Assembly (NCBI GenBank): GCA_946902875.1
Contig: OX336344.1
Span: forward strand, 21,597,791 to 21,661,790
Direction: 5' to 3'
Length of the DNA stretch: 64,000 nucleotides
Source: Nematopogon swammerdamellus
Taxonomy: Eukaryota > Arthropoda > Insecta > Lepidoptera > Adelidae
Both the position numbers and the translations under genes were made by a program. This document shows positions 10,020 to 20,269 of this stretch, one piece after another. The notes under the pieces are model-generated. The model had not been told where the DNA came from and searched no databases. It saw only the letters and a list, made by a program, of their open reading frames with translations. Positions within the stretch are counted from its first letter, which is position 1. Every line of letters begins with the position of its first letter.

Positions 10020-11270
10020 AATGGCGGATCCAAAACTTCTGAGGCTGATCATGAAATTGAAAGAAAAGTGGGTCCAAATCAATTTTTATTTTTCGACATA
10101 GTCTCCATCAAGGTGAATGCACTTTTTCCACCTGACCTGGAAAAAAAATGATTCCGGAAGGTCGTCAAAATACTCATTTACTGCGGCTATCACCTCTTCT
10201 TTGGTCGAAAATTTCGAGCCACCTAAGTGTTTTTTTTTTTTTTTAATGTGCTAATAAGGCGAATAAGGTGCGTGGGGCAATAATTCATAGCCATAATTAT
10301 GGATTTCAGACATTGCTTCAGCCGAACTATGAACCCGGGCGTGGTCTTGATGGAACAACACTTTCTTCCGCAGCAACCTCGACCTTTTTTCTTTGATTTC
10401 TTAACCAAGTCTTCGCAAAAGGTTGCAATAATATTTAAAATTTATAGTTTCGCGTAAATAATCCACGAATATAATTCCCTTCGCATCCCAGAAAACTGAA
10501 GCCATGACTTTTTTGGTTGACAAAACGACCTTAGCCTTCTTCGGAGTGGGTGAGCCAGATCTTTTCCACTGCTTCGATTGTTGTTTCGATTCAGGAGTAT
10601 GGTGGTGAACCCAGCTTTCATCCATGGTAACAAAACGGGACAAAAAATCCTCGGGATCTGCCTCAAAAAGTTCTAAACAATCGCTGGAATTTGTGAAGCG
10701 AACTCGTTTTTGTTCAGCTGAAAGCAATCTTGGGACCCAACGAGCAGAAACACCAATTCCGATATAATGTTTTTTACGCGGCCATAACAAATGACTGTGA
10801 TCTCAGCTATCTTATTGATTGTCAATCTTCGGCCACTCAGTTTCAGATCACATATTTTATTGAAGTTTTCCTTCGTGGTAGACGTCGAAGGCCTTCCGCT
10901 CCTAGGGTCATCTTGAATACTCTCCTGACCCCGCTTAAACTCAGCTACCCACTTTTTGACACTGAAATACGATGGAGCAAACTCCCCCAATGTGTTCACC
11001 ATATCTTGATGGATATTTTTGGTGACATACCTTTTTTATAGAGGTACCTACGTACTTCTATCACTGCTCGGTGTTCAATTTTCTCCATTATTGAAAATCT
11101 TGTCAGATATCGTTAAACAAATAATCACGAAAAAAATATGGCTTGCAGTATTGGAACCAAACTTCGCACATTTATTACTGAATAATCATACTAACAAATG
11201 AGGGTAGATTTAAAAAAAAATGTCATGGCTCTTTCTATGTTAGGCCACGAACTTTTGGATCTACCCTCGG
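10020..11270 (-). mobile_element. mariner transposon, decayed
   Basis: About 1.25 kb, the usual mariner length. The TIR-like ends are GGATCCAAAACTTC near 10027 and, inverted, GAACTTTTGGATCTACCCTC near 11266. Minus-strand pieces of the transposase include an N-terminal helix-turn-helix part (WVAEFKRGQESIQDDPRSGR, 10673-11002), then TMDESWVHHHTPESKQQSKQ with the first catalytic Asp, then MASVFWDAKGIIFVDYL with the second (10401-10790). The third-Asp block reads PHAPYSPY, so that Asp is lost. Frameshifts separate the pieces. Non-autonomous relic. Confidence 0.85.
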
Positions 11271-11348
11271 CGAATAGGCTGGCCATGTACAGAAACTTAC
11301 ATGCTCAGTTTGGATGTATGTGAAAACGATTTGAAATAAAAATATAAA

Positions 11349-11542
11349 AACCGCCTTCAAAAATGTATGAAATAAAAAAACGTACCCTAGAGTTGAAGTC
11401 GTTGCTAAAGAAGGCTACACAAATCACAAAGGATATCATCAACTCATGTTTATCATCCACGCATATTTTTTTGCTTGCTTTAGCACCGCCTTCAACTTTA
11501 GGGTTCGTTTTTTTTTTATTTCATACATTTTTGAAGGCGGTT
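11349..11542. mobile_element. MITE with ~60-bp terminal inverted repeats
   Basis: AACCGCCTTCAAAAATGTAT at the left edge is matched by its reverse complement at the right edge. Pairing continues through AACCCTAAAGTTGAAG to GCTAAAG, with a few mismatches. It is 194 bp, has no coding content and A-rich flanks. TSD unresolved. Confidence 0.75.
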
Positions 11543-11969
11543 TTTTATTTTTTTAAATAGTGTTTTATTTCACACTATTTTTTAGTAATTTTTTCTATTA
11601 ATCCTCGCTTTCCAATCCGATCTTGACCAAATTAAAATGGGACCACCTCAGGGTTATCCCCTTTCAAACAAAAAAAGATTTTCAAAGTCGGCCCACAATT
11701 GACGGAGTAATCGCGTAACAAACATCCAAACAAAGAAAACATACCGTCGAATTGAGAATTTCCTACGTTTAAAGTAAATTGCTCGTGAAGACAAATGCAA
11801 CGAGCCCAAACACGATGGGTTTATCATGTGTAGTTTAGGAGTTCCTATGGCCACCTTCCGTCTCCTACATCAGACCAGCTCGATGGTACTCGTACCATAA
11901 TATATTAAGCGCATCTGGCCGGTCGGAAAATATTTTAAATTTAGAATATTCATGAAACAAGGGTCCGAA

Positions 11970-12093
11970 CACAGAGCATCAAATACCTACCGCGCGCGCC
12001 CCCTACTAGAGACGCCCTAAGCGATAATATTTGAAACCCAAAAACTACACGCAGTGCGCCTCTAGGAGGGGCGCGCGCATTTGATGCTCTGTG
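11970..12093. mobile_element. hAT-like MITE, 124 bp, with 8-bp target duplication
   Basis: It starts CACAGAGCATCAAAT and ends with the exact reverse complement; the arms continue through GCGCGCGCCCC and TAGAG with small gaps. The 8 bases GGTCCGAA precede it (11962-11969) and follow it (12094-12101). An 8-bp TSD is the mark of hAT elements. Confidence 0.8.
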
Positions 12094-12189
12094 GGTCCGA
12101 ATATGTATCACAATATCGATTCATGTATTTCAATACAATGACAGAGAAAATTTCAAAATATTAGGTATTTAATACTTTTTAGTTCCAGT

Positions 12190-12545
12190 TTTTTTTTTAA
12201 GTCGGTTTTATATTTTTTACAACAGTTTTTATTTCATTCTTTTTTTAATATTACACAAAAAAGAATAATCGAAATCGAATAATCGAAATCGGTTGAAGTG
12301 GTACAGAATTATTCGCCATATGTGTCAAACTGCAAATTGCTGAAAAAGTCCCATCACAAAAGTTTTGCTGAAGTTAACCACACACCATAGTAATTATCAA
12401 ACTGCAAATTGCTGAAAAAGAGCACATCACAAGTTTTGCTGAAGTTAACCACACACCATAGTATTTTGTAGATTTTTCAAAAACCGCAGTCGTCAAAACA
12501 TACAGTCGAATTGAGAACCTCCTCCTTTTGCGAAGTCGGTTAACA
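12190..12545. repeat. Repeat-derived segment with internal 72-bp duplication
   Basis: 12325-12396 and 12397-12463 are tandem copies (TCAAACTGCAAATTGCTGAA ...CACACACCATAGTA). The right edge, GAGAACCTCCTCC...GAAGTCGGTTAA, is a phrase I know from insect MITEs. A related phrase is at about 11690-11760. Confidence 0.5.
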
Positions 12546-12589
12546 AACAAACCTTAAAAATAATTAACCTCTCGAGAGACTGCCACCAG

Positions 12590-12880
12590 GGAACATACAA
12601 TATGCTGCCACAATCCGGAGCAATTAATATGCCCTATATTTATGTAATATATTATATTACTGTAACTGTATATATTATGCCTGGCGTCTGCTTGTATACT
12701 TATAATAAATGAACTTTCGTTAGTATTAAGTTTCTTTCATTTTCTCTTCTTTTGTTGCTACCTTTGTATTATGTTTTCAATTAAGAAGGTTGACTGGCAG
12801 AGATTGCCATAGGTAATAAGTCCGCCTTGTAAAATTTATATTGAAGTACAATAAAGGATATTCTATTCTATTCTATTCCC
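12590..12880 (+). mobile_element. LINE 3' tail(s) ending in (TTCTA)n
   Basis: GTTGACTGGCAGAGATTGCC and AATAAGTCCGCCTTGTAAA are followed by CAATAAAGG and TTCTA repeats. The same tail words appear at 16.40-16.50 kb, and in reverse at 27.85-27.95 kb together with the TTTGTTGCTACC segment. No ORF remains. Confidence 0.55.
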
Positions 12881-13087
12881 TCGACGGTCTCAGTTCCCTA
12901 GATAAAAAAAATCATACGACGACGGGAATATAGGCCGACGAGGGGAAAGTTCCCATGACACTAGCCGCGGCGTTACCTCTCCGCACCGCCAGGCTGATTC
13001 GTTGCAGCATGGTTGCAGTGCAGCAGGTACGCCCGGGCCCGGCAGTCACCCGAGGCCCGAGGATCTGCAGAGTCGTGATCCTAAATG

Positions 13088-13379
13088 CTTTTTTATGGAA
13101 ACTGACACGGTTGGCTCACCTACAACACCTACAACATTCGTGATGTCAGCCGATAACACCGGGTGAACTAGGTGCCATGTCAACGCTTCCCTTCATTTAA
13201 TGTCGGCTACACTGAACTGGACGGAAAACGCGAGCTATTTACATAGCCGTTTCGACCGACGTTTCGTTCAGTGCGGTGGTATCAACCCGGCCGGGATAAA
13301 CCCTACCACCTATTAAGGTAAGAAGGGAAGGTACCTAGCAACAGTCGACTGTCTGCACCACTGAGCTATCGAGGCTGAC
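13088..13379 (-). mobile_element. SB SINE with deleted 5S block
   Basis: Minus orientation: head GTCAGCCTCGATAGCTCAGT at 13379, tail at 13090. The region between the tRNA-like head and the shared body lacks the 5S-like block, so this copy arose by internal deletion. Confidence 0.8.
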
Positions 13380-13588
13380 AAAAAAAAGAAAGGCATAAAA
13401 ATATAATTTTGAATGTCCGTCAATATCTGATATTTGGGAGTATTGGGTGCGGTTGCTTGTTTTTATATTTTTTTTTTATTTTTATTTTTATTAGCATTAT
13501 TACCGTAATATATATTATTAGAGTATTAGGTACCTACCTATGTTATCATTACTTTTTCGTAATTAATTCCTGAATCCAGCCAATGTAT

Positions 13589-14070
13589 GTACCGTGTGGG
13601 GTCGGTACTTAAAAAGAATAGCCCCACTGCATCTCTCCCCGTCGCATGTCGTAAAAGTCGACTAAGGGATAAGAAAATTCGTCAGCCTCGGTAGCTCAGT
13701 GGCGCGGTTGGTTAGTCAACTGTTATTAAGCAACGCTGAGCGCGGTCAGTGTTTGGATGGGTGACCGCTTGACCGTTGGAGGCTGACCGTGGTTCGGATT
13801 CCACGTTAAACTGTAGGTCCCTTCCCTTCTTACCTTACTAGGTGGTAGGGTTTATCCCGGCCGGGTTGATACCACCGCACTGAACGAAACGTCGCGTCGG
13901 TCGAAACGGCTTTGTAAATAGTTCGTGTTTTCCGTCCAGTTTAGTGTAGCCGACATAAAATGAAGGGAAGCACTGACATGGCACCTAGTTCACCCTGTGT
14001 TATGGGCTGACATCACGGATGTTGTGGGTGATGTAGCCAACCGTGTCAGGTTCCATAAAAATAAAAAAAA
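13589..14070 (+). mobile_element. Composite SINE: RD head joined to a whole SB
   Basis: GTACCGTGTGGGGTCGGTAC...GACTAAGGGATAAG (13589-13676) is joined by AAAATTC to a complete SB (13681-14070) with head, 5S-like block, body and A-rich tail. The same junction occurs at 30823-31303. Confidence 0.85.
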
Positions 14071-14787
14071 CCAGTTGTGTTTGAATAGACAAGTAAAGTT
14101 CAGTGGAGAATGACTACCTATTGTGAAACTACTCGTACATACAAAAACATATTCAGGTATAGAGGTCAAACCAGTATGAAAATACGTAATTTGAGACAAA
14201 TATTGTTGTTCGTAATCTCTCATATGTTTCAAGTGCGAAAAGATACTCGAAGATATCCAGGCATCAATTTAACAAACTACTTATCTCCAACTTTTACTTC
14301 AATAAGGTGTGATTTATCATTCCTAACAGAGATGGATAATTAAATCATACATACACACACATACATAGTTCAGTTTTCGTATGTGTAGCCTTAAAACTAT
14401 CCAGTGTACCCGTGGGTAGAATGAAAATCAATTTAAAATATTTTGAATTTTTACTTTTTCCGCATCATCATTGTGATCTATCTTCATTCTGGCTCTTCTC
14501 GATAAAATACCATGCGTGCACCAGCGTGCACAAGCTTCTCGATAATTCTTAATCATAAAATTCATCCTGCGCAAAGTCTTCCTTCACTGGGTTCACTGGT
14601 GCCCTATAAGGTATCTAGCTTGGCGATCTCCACGGCGGGGCCTCTAACCGGCGGAAGGACCCAGGTAACGGCGGCGTCCCAGGGCGCCAGTAAGCACCTC
14701 CGACTCCACCAACTACTCCACTCCACAGCAAGGTAGCCCTTTCCTGTTTGCTTATTTGTACCAAATATCAAATGTTTTGGTATAACG
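14071..14787. other. Unassigned intergenic DNA
   Basis: No convincing gene or repeat seen. Short open frames here lack any family pattern. Confidence 0.35.
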
Positions 14788-14943
14788 CTACCAAAACTTG
14801 TAGACCAATGGCATTAGTGTTAGTGATAATATGTACAAGTGTACGCGCCGAGTGCATCTATTAGTGTGCCGAGCACCGCAGTGGCGTTCACGCACACTAA
14901 CTCACTAACTAACACAATGCCATTGGTCTAAAAGTTTTGGTAG
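14788..14943. mobile_element. Foldback MITE, 156 bp
   Basis: CTACCAAAACTTGTAGACCA at the left pairs with TGGTCTAAAAGTTTTGGTAG at the right, and pairing continues through ATGGCATT and GTGTTAGT. Arms about 40 bp. No TSD assigned. Confidence 0.7.
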
Positions 14944-15015
14944 GGTAGTACAGTCAATTTCCAATTTTCGAACATACATAGATACAGAAAAGATTTCTAA
15001 AAATCGTGAATTTGG

Positions 15016-15385
15016 TTTTTTTTTATGGAATGGATCACCTACAACGTCCGTGTTGTCAGCCCATAACACCGGGTGAACTTGGTGCCACGTCAGTGCTTCC
15101 CTTCGGTCGTGCCGGCTACACTGAACTGGACGGAAAACACAAGCCATTTCCATAGCCGTTTCGACCGACCTTTCATTCAGTGCGGTGGTACCAACCCGGG
15201 CGGGTTGAACCCTACCACCTAGTAAGGTAAGAAGGGAAGGGACCTACAGTTTTACGTGGAATCCGAACCACGGTCAGCCTCCAACGGTCGAGCGGGCACC
15301 CATCCTAGGAATGACCGCGCCCAGCGTTGCTTAACAATCAATAGCAACAGTCAACTGTCTGTACCGCTGAGCTATCGAGGCTGAC
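15016..15385 (-). mobile_element. SB SINE, near full length
   Basis: Head GTCAGCCTCGATAGCTCAGC at 15385, 5S-like block, body, and a poly(A) edge (minus strand) at 15016. A few bases near the tail are lost (ATGGAATGGATCACC). Confidence 0.85.
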
Positions 15386-15392
15386 AAATTCA

Positions 15393-15624
15393 TTTATTCC
15401 TTATTTAGGAAATGTATTAGTAAATTGAATTTGAGGGGGATTTGCAGTAAATAACGCCACATTAAATCGATTTTACATTTCACTTTTTATTACCAGTATG
15501 TATGTATGTAATTAATACAAATGGTAATAAAAAGTGATGTGTAAAATGGATTTAATGTGGCGTTATTTACTGCGAATCCCCCTCAAATTCAATTTACTAA
15601 TATATTTCCTAAATAAGGAATAAA
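15393..15624. mobile_element. Foldback MITE with ~105-bp arms
   Basis: TTTATTCCTTATTTAGGAAA at the left and its complement at the right start arms of about 105 bp with only about five mismatches. The arms include GTAAATAACGCCACATTAAA. The loop is about 25 nt with GTAT repeats. It separates the SB copy on its left from an RD piece on its right. Confidence 0.8.
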
Positions 15625-15772
15625 CACGCTGAATCCCGACAATCGGGGTAAGCAGAGTAATCGGTGTTGTGCTGCAAGAGCTCTTGTAAATTACAGCACA
15701 ACACCGACCACCACGTTTCGCAAAGTATTAGAACAAGATTCAATCGATCAAGCAGCAAGTAAGGCACGAAAG
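15625..15772 (-). mobile_element. RD retroposon, partial
   Basis: ACACGCTGAATCCCGACAAT ... GCTGCAAGAGCTC ... GGCACGAAAG matches the 3' part of RD at 27.05-27.35 kb. The GTACCGTG head is absent. Confidence 0.7.
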
Positions 15773-15963
15773 TGTTAATTATAATAACAATAATGCACTT
15801 ATTATTTTTACAGATAATATAATGCATCTATCCAATTATTATTGAAAACCAAAGTTATCACTTTCTTTTGAAGGTCAATTAGTTAACCAAAATTCTTGCT
15901 TATTTATCTCTTTACAGGTTAAACTAGCACAACAGCCAATACGCTATCTCACCTGATGTGGCA

Positions 15964-15998
15964 TATAAAAACCGGGAGCTGGTGACAAGAAGACATTC
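15964..15998 (+). promoter_or_regulatory. TATA promoter of the plus GST gene
   Basis: TATAAAA at 15964-15970; a start of transcription near GACATTC (15992-15998) would be about 30 nt away. The first ATG in good context is at 16030. The arrangement mirrors the minus GST gene. Confidence 0.6.
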
Positions 15999-16029
15999 TG
16001 ACCGAATCGCTGAGAACAACGAACACAAA

Positions 16030-19000
16030 ATGGCGCCCATGTACAAACTGCAGTACTTCGACTTCATGGGAGTGGCGGAGCCAATCAGGTACCTGCTCAG
16101 CTACGGTGGAGTCAACTTCGAAAACATCATCGTGAAGAAGGATGTCGATTGGCCTACCGTCAAAAGGAGTAAGTTCTTACAACCATTTATTAATTACAAA
16201 ATTTAATGCAAATTCAATTCACACAAAGATCATAAACTCAAATTTGAGACACTTATGACGTTATATAATTTGTAAATTTTTGTCCACGTATGGCTTTTAT
16301 TTAACTAGCATTTACCTACATGTATTATTAATTAGTATTCTTGACTCTTTTCCTACTACCTACTTACATTCCACTGTATTAATCGAATCCCAAACATGCA
16401 ATTGTTGACTGTAAGAATCTCTGTAAGGGATAAGTCCGCCTCTGCAGCTAATGTAAATTTACTAATGTACTTATACTTACTTGGGGCAATAAAGAAACTA
16501 TACATATAGAATTTTTATTAATTTATTCAGCAGGACAATATCAATTTGTATTTAACTATTTTGGCAAATTGACACCTAGCTATAAACCCTTTAATGTTAG
16601 CATCTTGTAAAATATAATACAGTCTCACGGAATCCGAAATACGTATTCAGGGAATCCGAAATCCGAGCCGTGGGCCCGCTCACGTTCATGACGCAAATGA
16701 TGTCATCAAACTCTAAATGAGATCGAAAATTATATCCAAAGCGATATCTCTCGCAGCAGATACTAATGCTACTACACAAATTAAAGTTCACAATGGCGTT
16801 AGTCATCCCTATAACAAAGACGTTACGATTAGCTGCTTATATCATTGCATTGAGCCTGTTTAATCGGAACAACTATGGCTGCTGCTCTGACGAACTTGCT
16901 TCCCTTAACCCTCCTCCTCCTGGTCGCCTTCACCAAGCCCGCCATAGTCTCGCGGAACACCCCTTCGTAGTCGACAGAACAGTTCTTCAAACTGCACAAT
17001 TCTCTAAATCGTTCTTGAGCCGCACTTTACAATCCACGGTTCTTCAAATCGCGGGTTAATGGCCTTTCCACAGCGACATTAGTCCACCTCCAAGCCCTTC
17101 TGGCACCTCCTCGGGGGTGAATTTGGCTGCGCCTGAGGCTTCGACCTTGGGCACAGCCACCCAGTTCGGAAGCAATAAAAAATCAGGTAGTTGATGATTA
17201 TTATGAGAAATTTCATAATGTGTTGTTTGTCCAGGTGTTCCGTTCGGCAAGCTGCCCGTGCTACAAGTCGACGACATGACTCTGTTCCAGTCTGTGGCCA
17301 TCAGCCGGTGGCTCGGAGTCAAGTTCCAGCTGGTCCCCGATGATGACTTCCTGGCTGCGGAGCTGGACGCCATCGCAGAGACAATTTACGACCTTGGAAC
17401 TAGTTAGTACAGCGACTAATTTATCTGCTCCAATTCTAGCATTCATTTGTTTCAGTCAATCTGTCAGTATGTATGGAGTATGATACAATGTTGGACATAT
17501 GCCAATCTCCAATATGTCTCCAATGCTTGATTATTTCTTACCGTCTTATATCTTTTTTTATATTCCTGTTTTGTGAGAGTGGGACGATATCGTTGGCCCA
17601 ATACGTCTTGATAGCACCTGTCTTCAAAAACATTTTCTGCAATGAAATGAAATGAAATGAAATATGTTTATTTATCTTATTTACACGATTATACAATTGA
17701 AAGAATAACTTAACTAGCAATGTTATGGAGATACATGGATCTCTTATTTTTCTCTACTGACTGGAAGTCAGCCCTTACCACAAATAAGTGGCAAACAGTC
17801 TAATATTATTATTATTTTAAAATTCAATTCGTGTCTGTGTGTTGCCGGTTGTTTACTAATTAATGATCAATAAGCTATTTAGGCTAGATGAAATTTTGCT
17901 TAGGGGTAGCTGTTCAGTATTCGTACTTAGCGAATTCCAGAAAGGAAACGTCTGCTCTGAATCATTGGAGAACCTTTTATGAAAGAAACGTAATATTTCT
18001 CAGGAGTGCACGAGTGGTACAGCGAGACAGACAAGAGCAAGAAGGCTGTGTGGTACTCGGAGCTGGACACCGACTACTTCCCCACCTATATGAAGAACTT
18101 CGAGGAGTGGATCATCAAGCGCGGAGGCTACTTCGCTGGCAAGGTATGCCTGGTCTTCTAACGTTCTGGTTCAAGTTCTTCTAATCTTCTACCAACCGGT
18201 TCTGTTGGTAAATTATTCACTGAACCGGTAAAAAGTGGAATACACTCGTGATGTAGCAAACTGTGTCAGTTTCCATAAAAAAAAAATGTAAACCCCCGGG
18301 CAAAAGGGGCGTAAAAAGGCTCCTGCCAGGCCGACATGGCATTCGCTATCCCCGTGCATTACAGAAGGTTCACGGGCGTCGTTAGACACCTACTTGTATG
18401 ACTATGCTACATGTCGAGTTTTCCATAAAAAACAGTTGGCCAATATTTCAGAGTCAGTACTGAAATCTTTTAAGAAAACGCAATAAAACACATACAACGC
18501 AACAGTCAGCTATCCCCATTTTTATGCAATCTGGTATCGGTGGTTGGACACGCCCCGACCAGCCAATATCACCTCTGGTACCATACCGGAATCTCTTTGG
18601 ATTGCTGGTTATACTGGACAACACTTCGTGATTTTTAGTATGGACACACACACAGCAAAATAGTATACAGCGCAGATTGCACAAAGAAAGTGATTACAGT
18701 TTTTTTTTCAACTGCTATCCAAGACTCAGCAACTCTTTGATATCGTTTTAGAACATATGTATACCTATCATCACGCTATCAACTTGGGATACAGAGCAGT
18801 GGCTCTAATTGTTAGAGTAATCGATCCATACAAATGTGACTCACTTTGTTCCTTTCGAATTTCATGCGCTCAAAGCCGCGGGCAAAAGCTAGTCCATGAA
18901 ATACTGACCAATACAATATGTTTGATGCAGCAGGTCTCCTGGGCGGATCTGTACTTCGTCGGGATAATGGAGTCGGTCGAGGGCATGTGGGGCTCCCGCC

Positions 19001-19104
19001 TGCTGCAGAGCAAGTACCCCAACCTGCAGCAGCTGGTGAGCAGAGTGCAGGCCATGCCCGACATCAGGAGCTACATCGCCAAGCGACCCAGCTACAAGTA
19101 CTGA
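16030..19104 (+). CDS. Sigma-class glutathione S-transferase (prostaglandin D synthase-like), four exons
   Basis: Exons: 16030-16168, 17235-17402, 18004-18143 and 18934-19104. Junctions are GT...AG with phases 1, 1, 0, identical to the minus-strand gene, and the joined product is 205 residues. Features in order: catalytic Tyr in LQYFDFMGVAEPIRYLL, glutathione-site block VPFGKLPVLQVDD and FQSVAISRWLG, then the all-helical domain with GGYFAGKVSWADLYFVG. It is a cytosolic glutathione-dependent transferase or isomerase; the substrate is unknown. Exon 4 could instead start 3 nt earlier (18931, CAG GTC), adding one Gln; I chose 18934 because GK-V-S-W-A-D aligns with the family. Intron 1 carries LINE debris, intron 3 SINE and Helitron ends. 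A longer in-frame start upstream (15958) lies before the TATA site and is unlikely. Confidence 0.92.
16395..16510 (+). mobile_element. LINE 3' tail in intron 1
   Basis: ATAAGTCCGCCTCTGCAGC and GGGGCAATAAAGAAACTATA recall the tail at 12.8 kb. No coding part. Confidence 0.5.
16845..17196 (+). pseudogene. LINE C-terminal and 3' UTR fragment in intron 1
   Basis: Matches the fragment at 50.24-50.49 kb: TCTCTAAATCGTTCTTG, CAGCGACATTAGTCCACCTC, CTGCGCCTGAGGCTTCGACC, CACAGCCACCC. The last words resemble the LINE-K and SA tails. It ends 38 bp before exon 2. Confidence 0.65.
18246..18435 (+). mobile_element. SB tail scrap and adjacent A-tailed repeat in intron 3
   Basis: GATGTAGCAAACTGTGTCAG TTTCCATAAAAAAAAAA (18246-18289) is an extreme 3' SB end. 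The next 145 bp end in a similar TTTTCCATAAAAAA but are otherwise different; origin unknown. Confidence 0.55.
18525..18630 (-). mobile_element. SA SINE fragment in intron 3
   Basis: The TATCGGTGGTTGGACACGCC...CCGACCAGCCAATATCACCT region matches SA near its 3' end, in minus orientation, and is cut on both sides. Confidence 0.6.
18840..18892 (+). mobile_element. Helitron 3' terminus in intron 3
   Basis: GAATTTCATGCGCTCAAAGCCGCGGGCAAAAGCTAG then T: hairpin-like GC block followed by CTAG at 18889-18892. Exon 4 begins 41 bp later, so the element borders the branch-point zone. The left limit is unknown. Confidence 0.5.
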
Positions 19105-19124
19105 AGAACCTCCCGAGTGGCTTC

Positions 19125-19130
19125 AATAAA
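19125..19130 (+). promoter_or_regulatory. Poly(A) signal of the plus GST gene
   Basis: AATAAA 20 nt after the TGA at 19102-19104. A G/T-rich stretch (TTTTGTGTGCGTTTTA) follows, as expected for a cleavage region. Confidence 0.7.
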
Positions 19131-19219
19131 TTAGATTAACCGATTTTGTGTGCGTTTTATTTTGTTCAGAGATTGATGGAAAGAGGACGAGATACAGAAA
19201 ACTATACATACATTACATA

Positions 19220-19868
19220 CATACCAGACGCTGTATCCCGAAAATTGGGGTAAACATAGTAATAGGTGTACCGTGTGGGCCCGGTACTTTAAAAGAATAG
19301 CCCCACTGCATCTCTCCCCGTGTATGTCGTAAAAGGCGACTAAGGGATATGACTCCCTTGTTATATTACCAGGTGGTAGGGTTTAACCCGCCCGGGTTGG
19401 TACCAACGCACTGAATGAAAGGTGGGTCGAAACGGCTATGTAAATAGTTTGTGTTTTCCGTCCAGTTCAGTGTAGCCGGCACGACCGAAGGGAAGCACTG
19501 ACGTGGCACCAAGTTCACCCGGTGTTATGGGCTGACATCGCGAATGTTGTAGGTGATGTAGACTACCGTGTCAGTTTCCATTTAAAAAAACGGTGTTGGG
19601 CTGCAATGACTGGTGAATTACAGCACAACCCCGAACACCACGTTTCGCAAAGTATTCGGACAAGATAACCTATCAAGCAGCAAGTAATGCACGAAGACAC
19701 ACCTGCTGCATGACTCGGTGGAAGGGCCGTTCCAAGATGAGAGCGGGCTAGCCTGTCGCCCTGTAACTCGGCCTGTTGTCCTTATCCCTTAGTCGCCTTT
19801 TTGGACATGCGCGGGGAGAGATGCAGTGAGGCTATTCTTTTTATTAAGTAACGGCTCCACGCGATACA
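19220..19868 (-). mobile_element. RD retroposon split by an SC SINE
   Basis: RD 3' part at 19220-19268 (GACGCTGTATCCCGAAAATT) and the rest at 19591-19868, ending with the inverted GTACCGTG-type head. The interruption has GGTGT on both sides. An (ACAT)n-like tail lies at 19203-19222. Confidence 0.75.
19269..19590 (+). mobile_element. SC SINE nested in RD
   Basis: RD-type head, shared body, and tail GTGTCAGTTTCCATTTAAAAAAA. Nearly full length. Target duplication GGTGT. Ironically it shares its head with the element it landed in. Confidence 0.8.
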
Positions 19869-19904
19869 GAAAACAAATAAATGTATTAAAAAAAATCAGG
19901 GTTT

Positions 19905-20095
19905 CGTTGTGAGTCTACTGCTGGACATACGCCTCTCCAGTTTTTCTGCAGTCCTTCGGCGGTTCGGAACGAACCACTGAATGCTTGGTCTCCCTACACT
20001 CCGTTTCTACGGTCACCGGTGTATTACCCGTTTACTATGAACGGTCGTCGTGCCCAGTCCACTGTAATTTGGCTTAGCCATCACTGACTCTCCCG
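19905..20095 (-). pseudogene. RTE-type LINE fragment
   Basis: TACTGCTGGACATACGCCTC and GTGCCCAGTCCACTG match the 3' coding end of the RTE copy at 26.17 kb, with indels. Confidence 0.6.
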
Positions 20096-20269
20096 TCTTT
20101 CGTGTGGCTTGTCCTTGCAAAATTCCGGGAAGTCCTCACATTCCAGTAATACTCTGGAGCGTTCCGGACGAGATGTGAGACAGTAGCAATGTCCCCTAAG
20201 CCCTGTTTATTTAAAGCCTCGGAGCGAGGTAATCCCACTGGTGTTTTGAAACTTATGAGTGTACTAAAC

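Noticed and set aside
13717..13775. A 5S rRNA gene
   Set aside because: Only the internal promoter part (TTAAGCAACG...GGATGGGTGACCGC) is present, always inside SB SINEs.
15958..16029. Upstream ATG extending the plus GST protein by 24 residues
   Set aside because: It lies before the TATA box and likely start of transcription, and sigma GSTs do not have such an extension.
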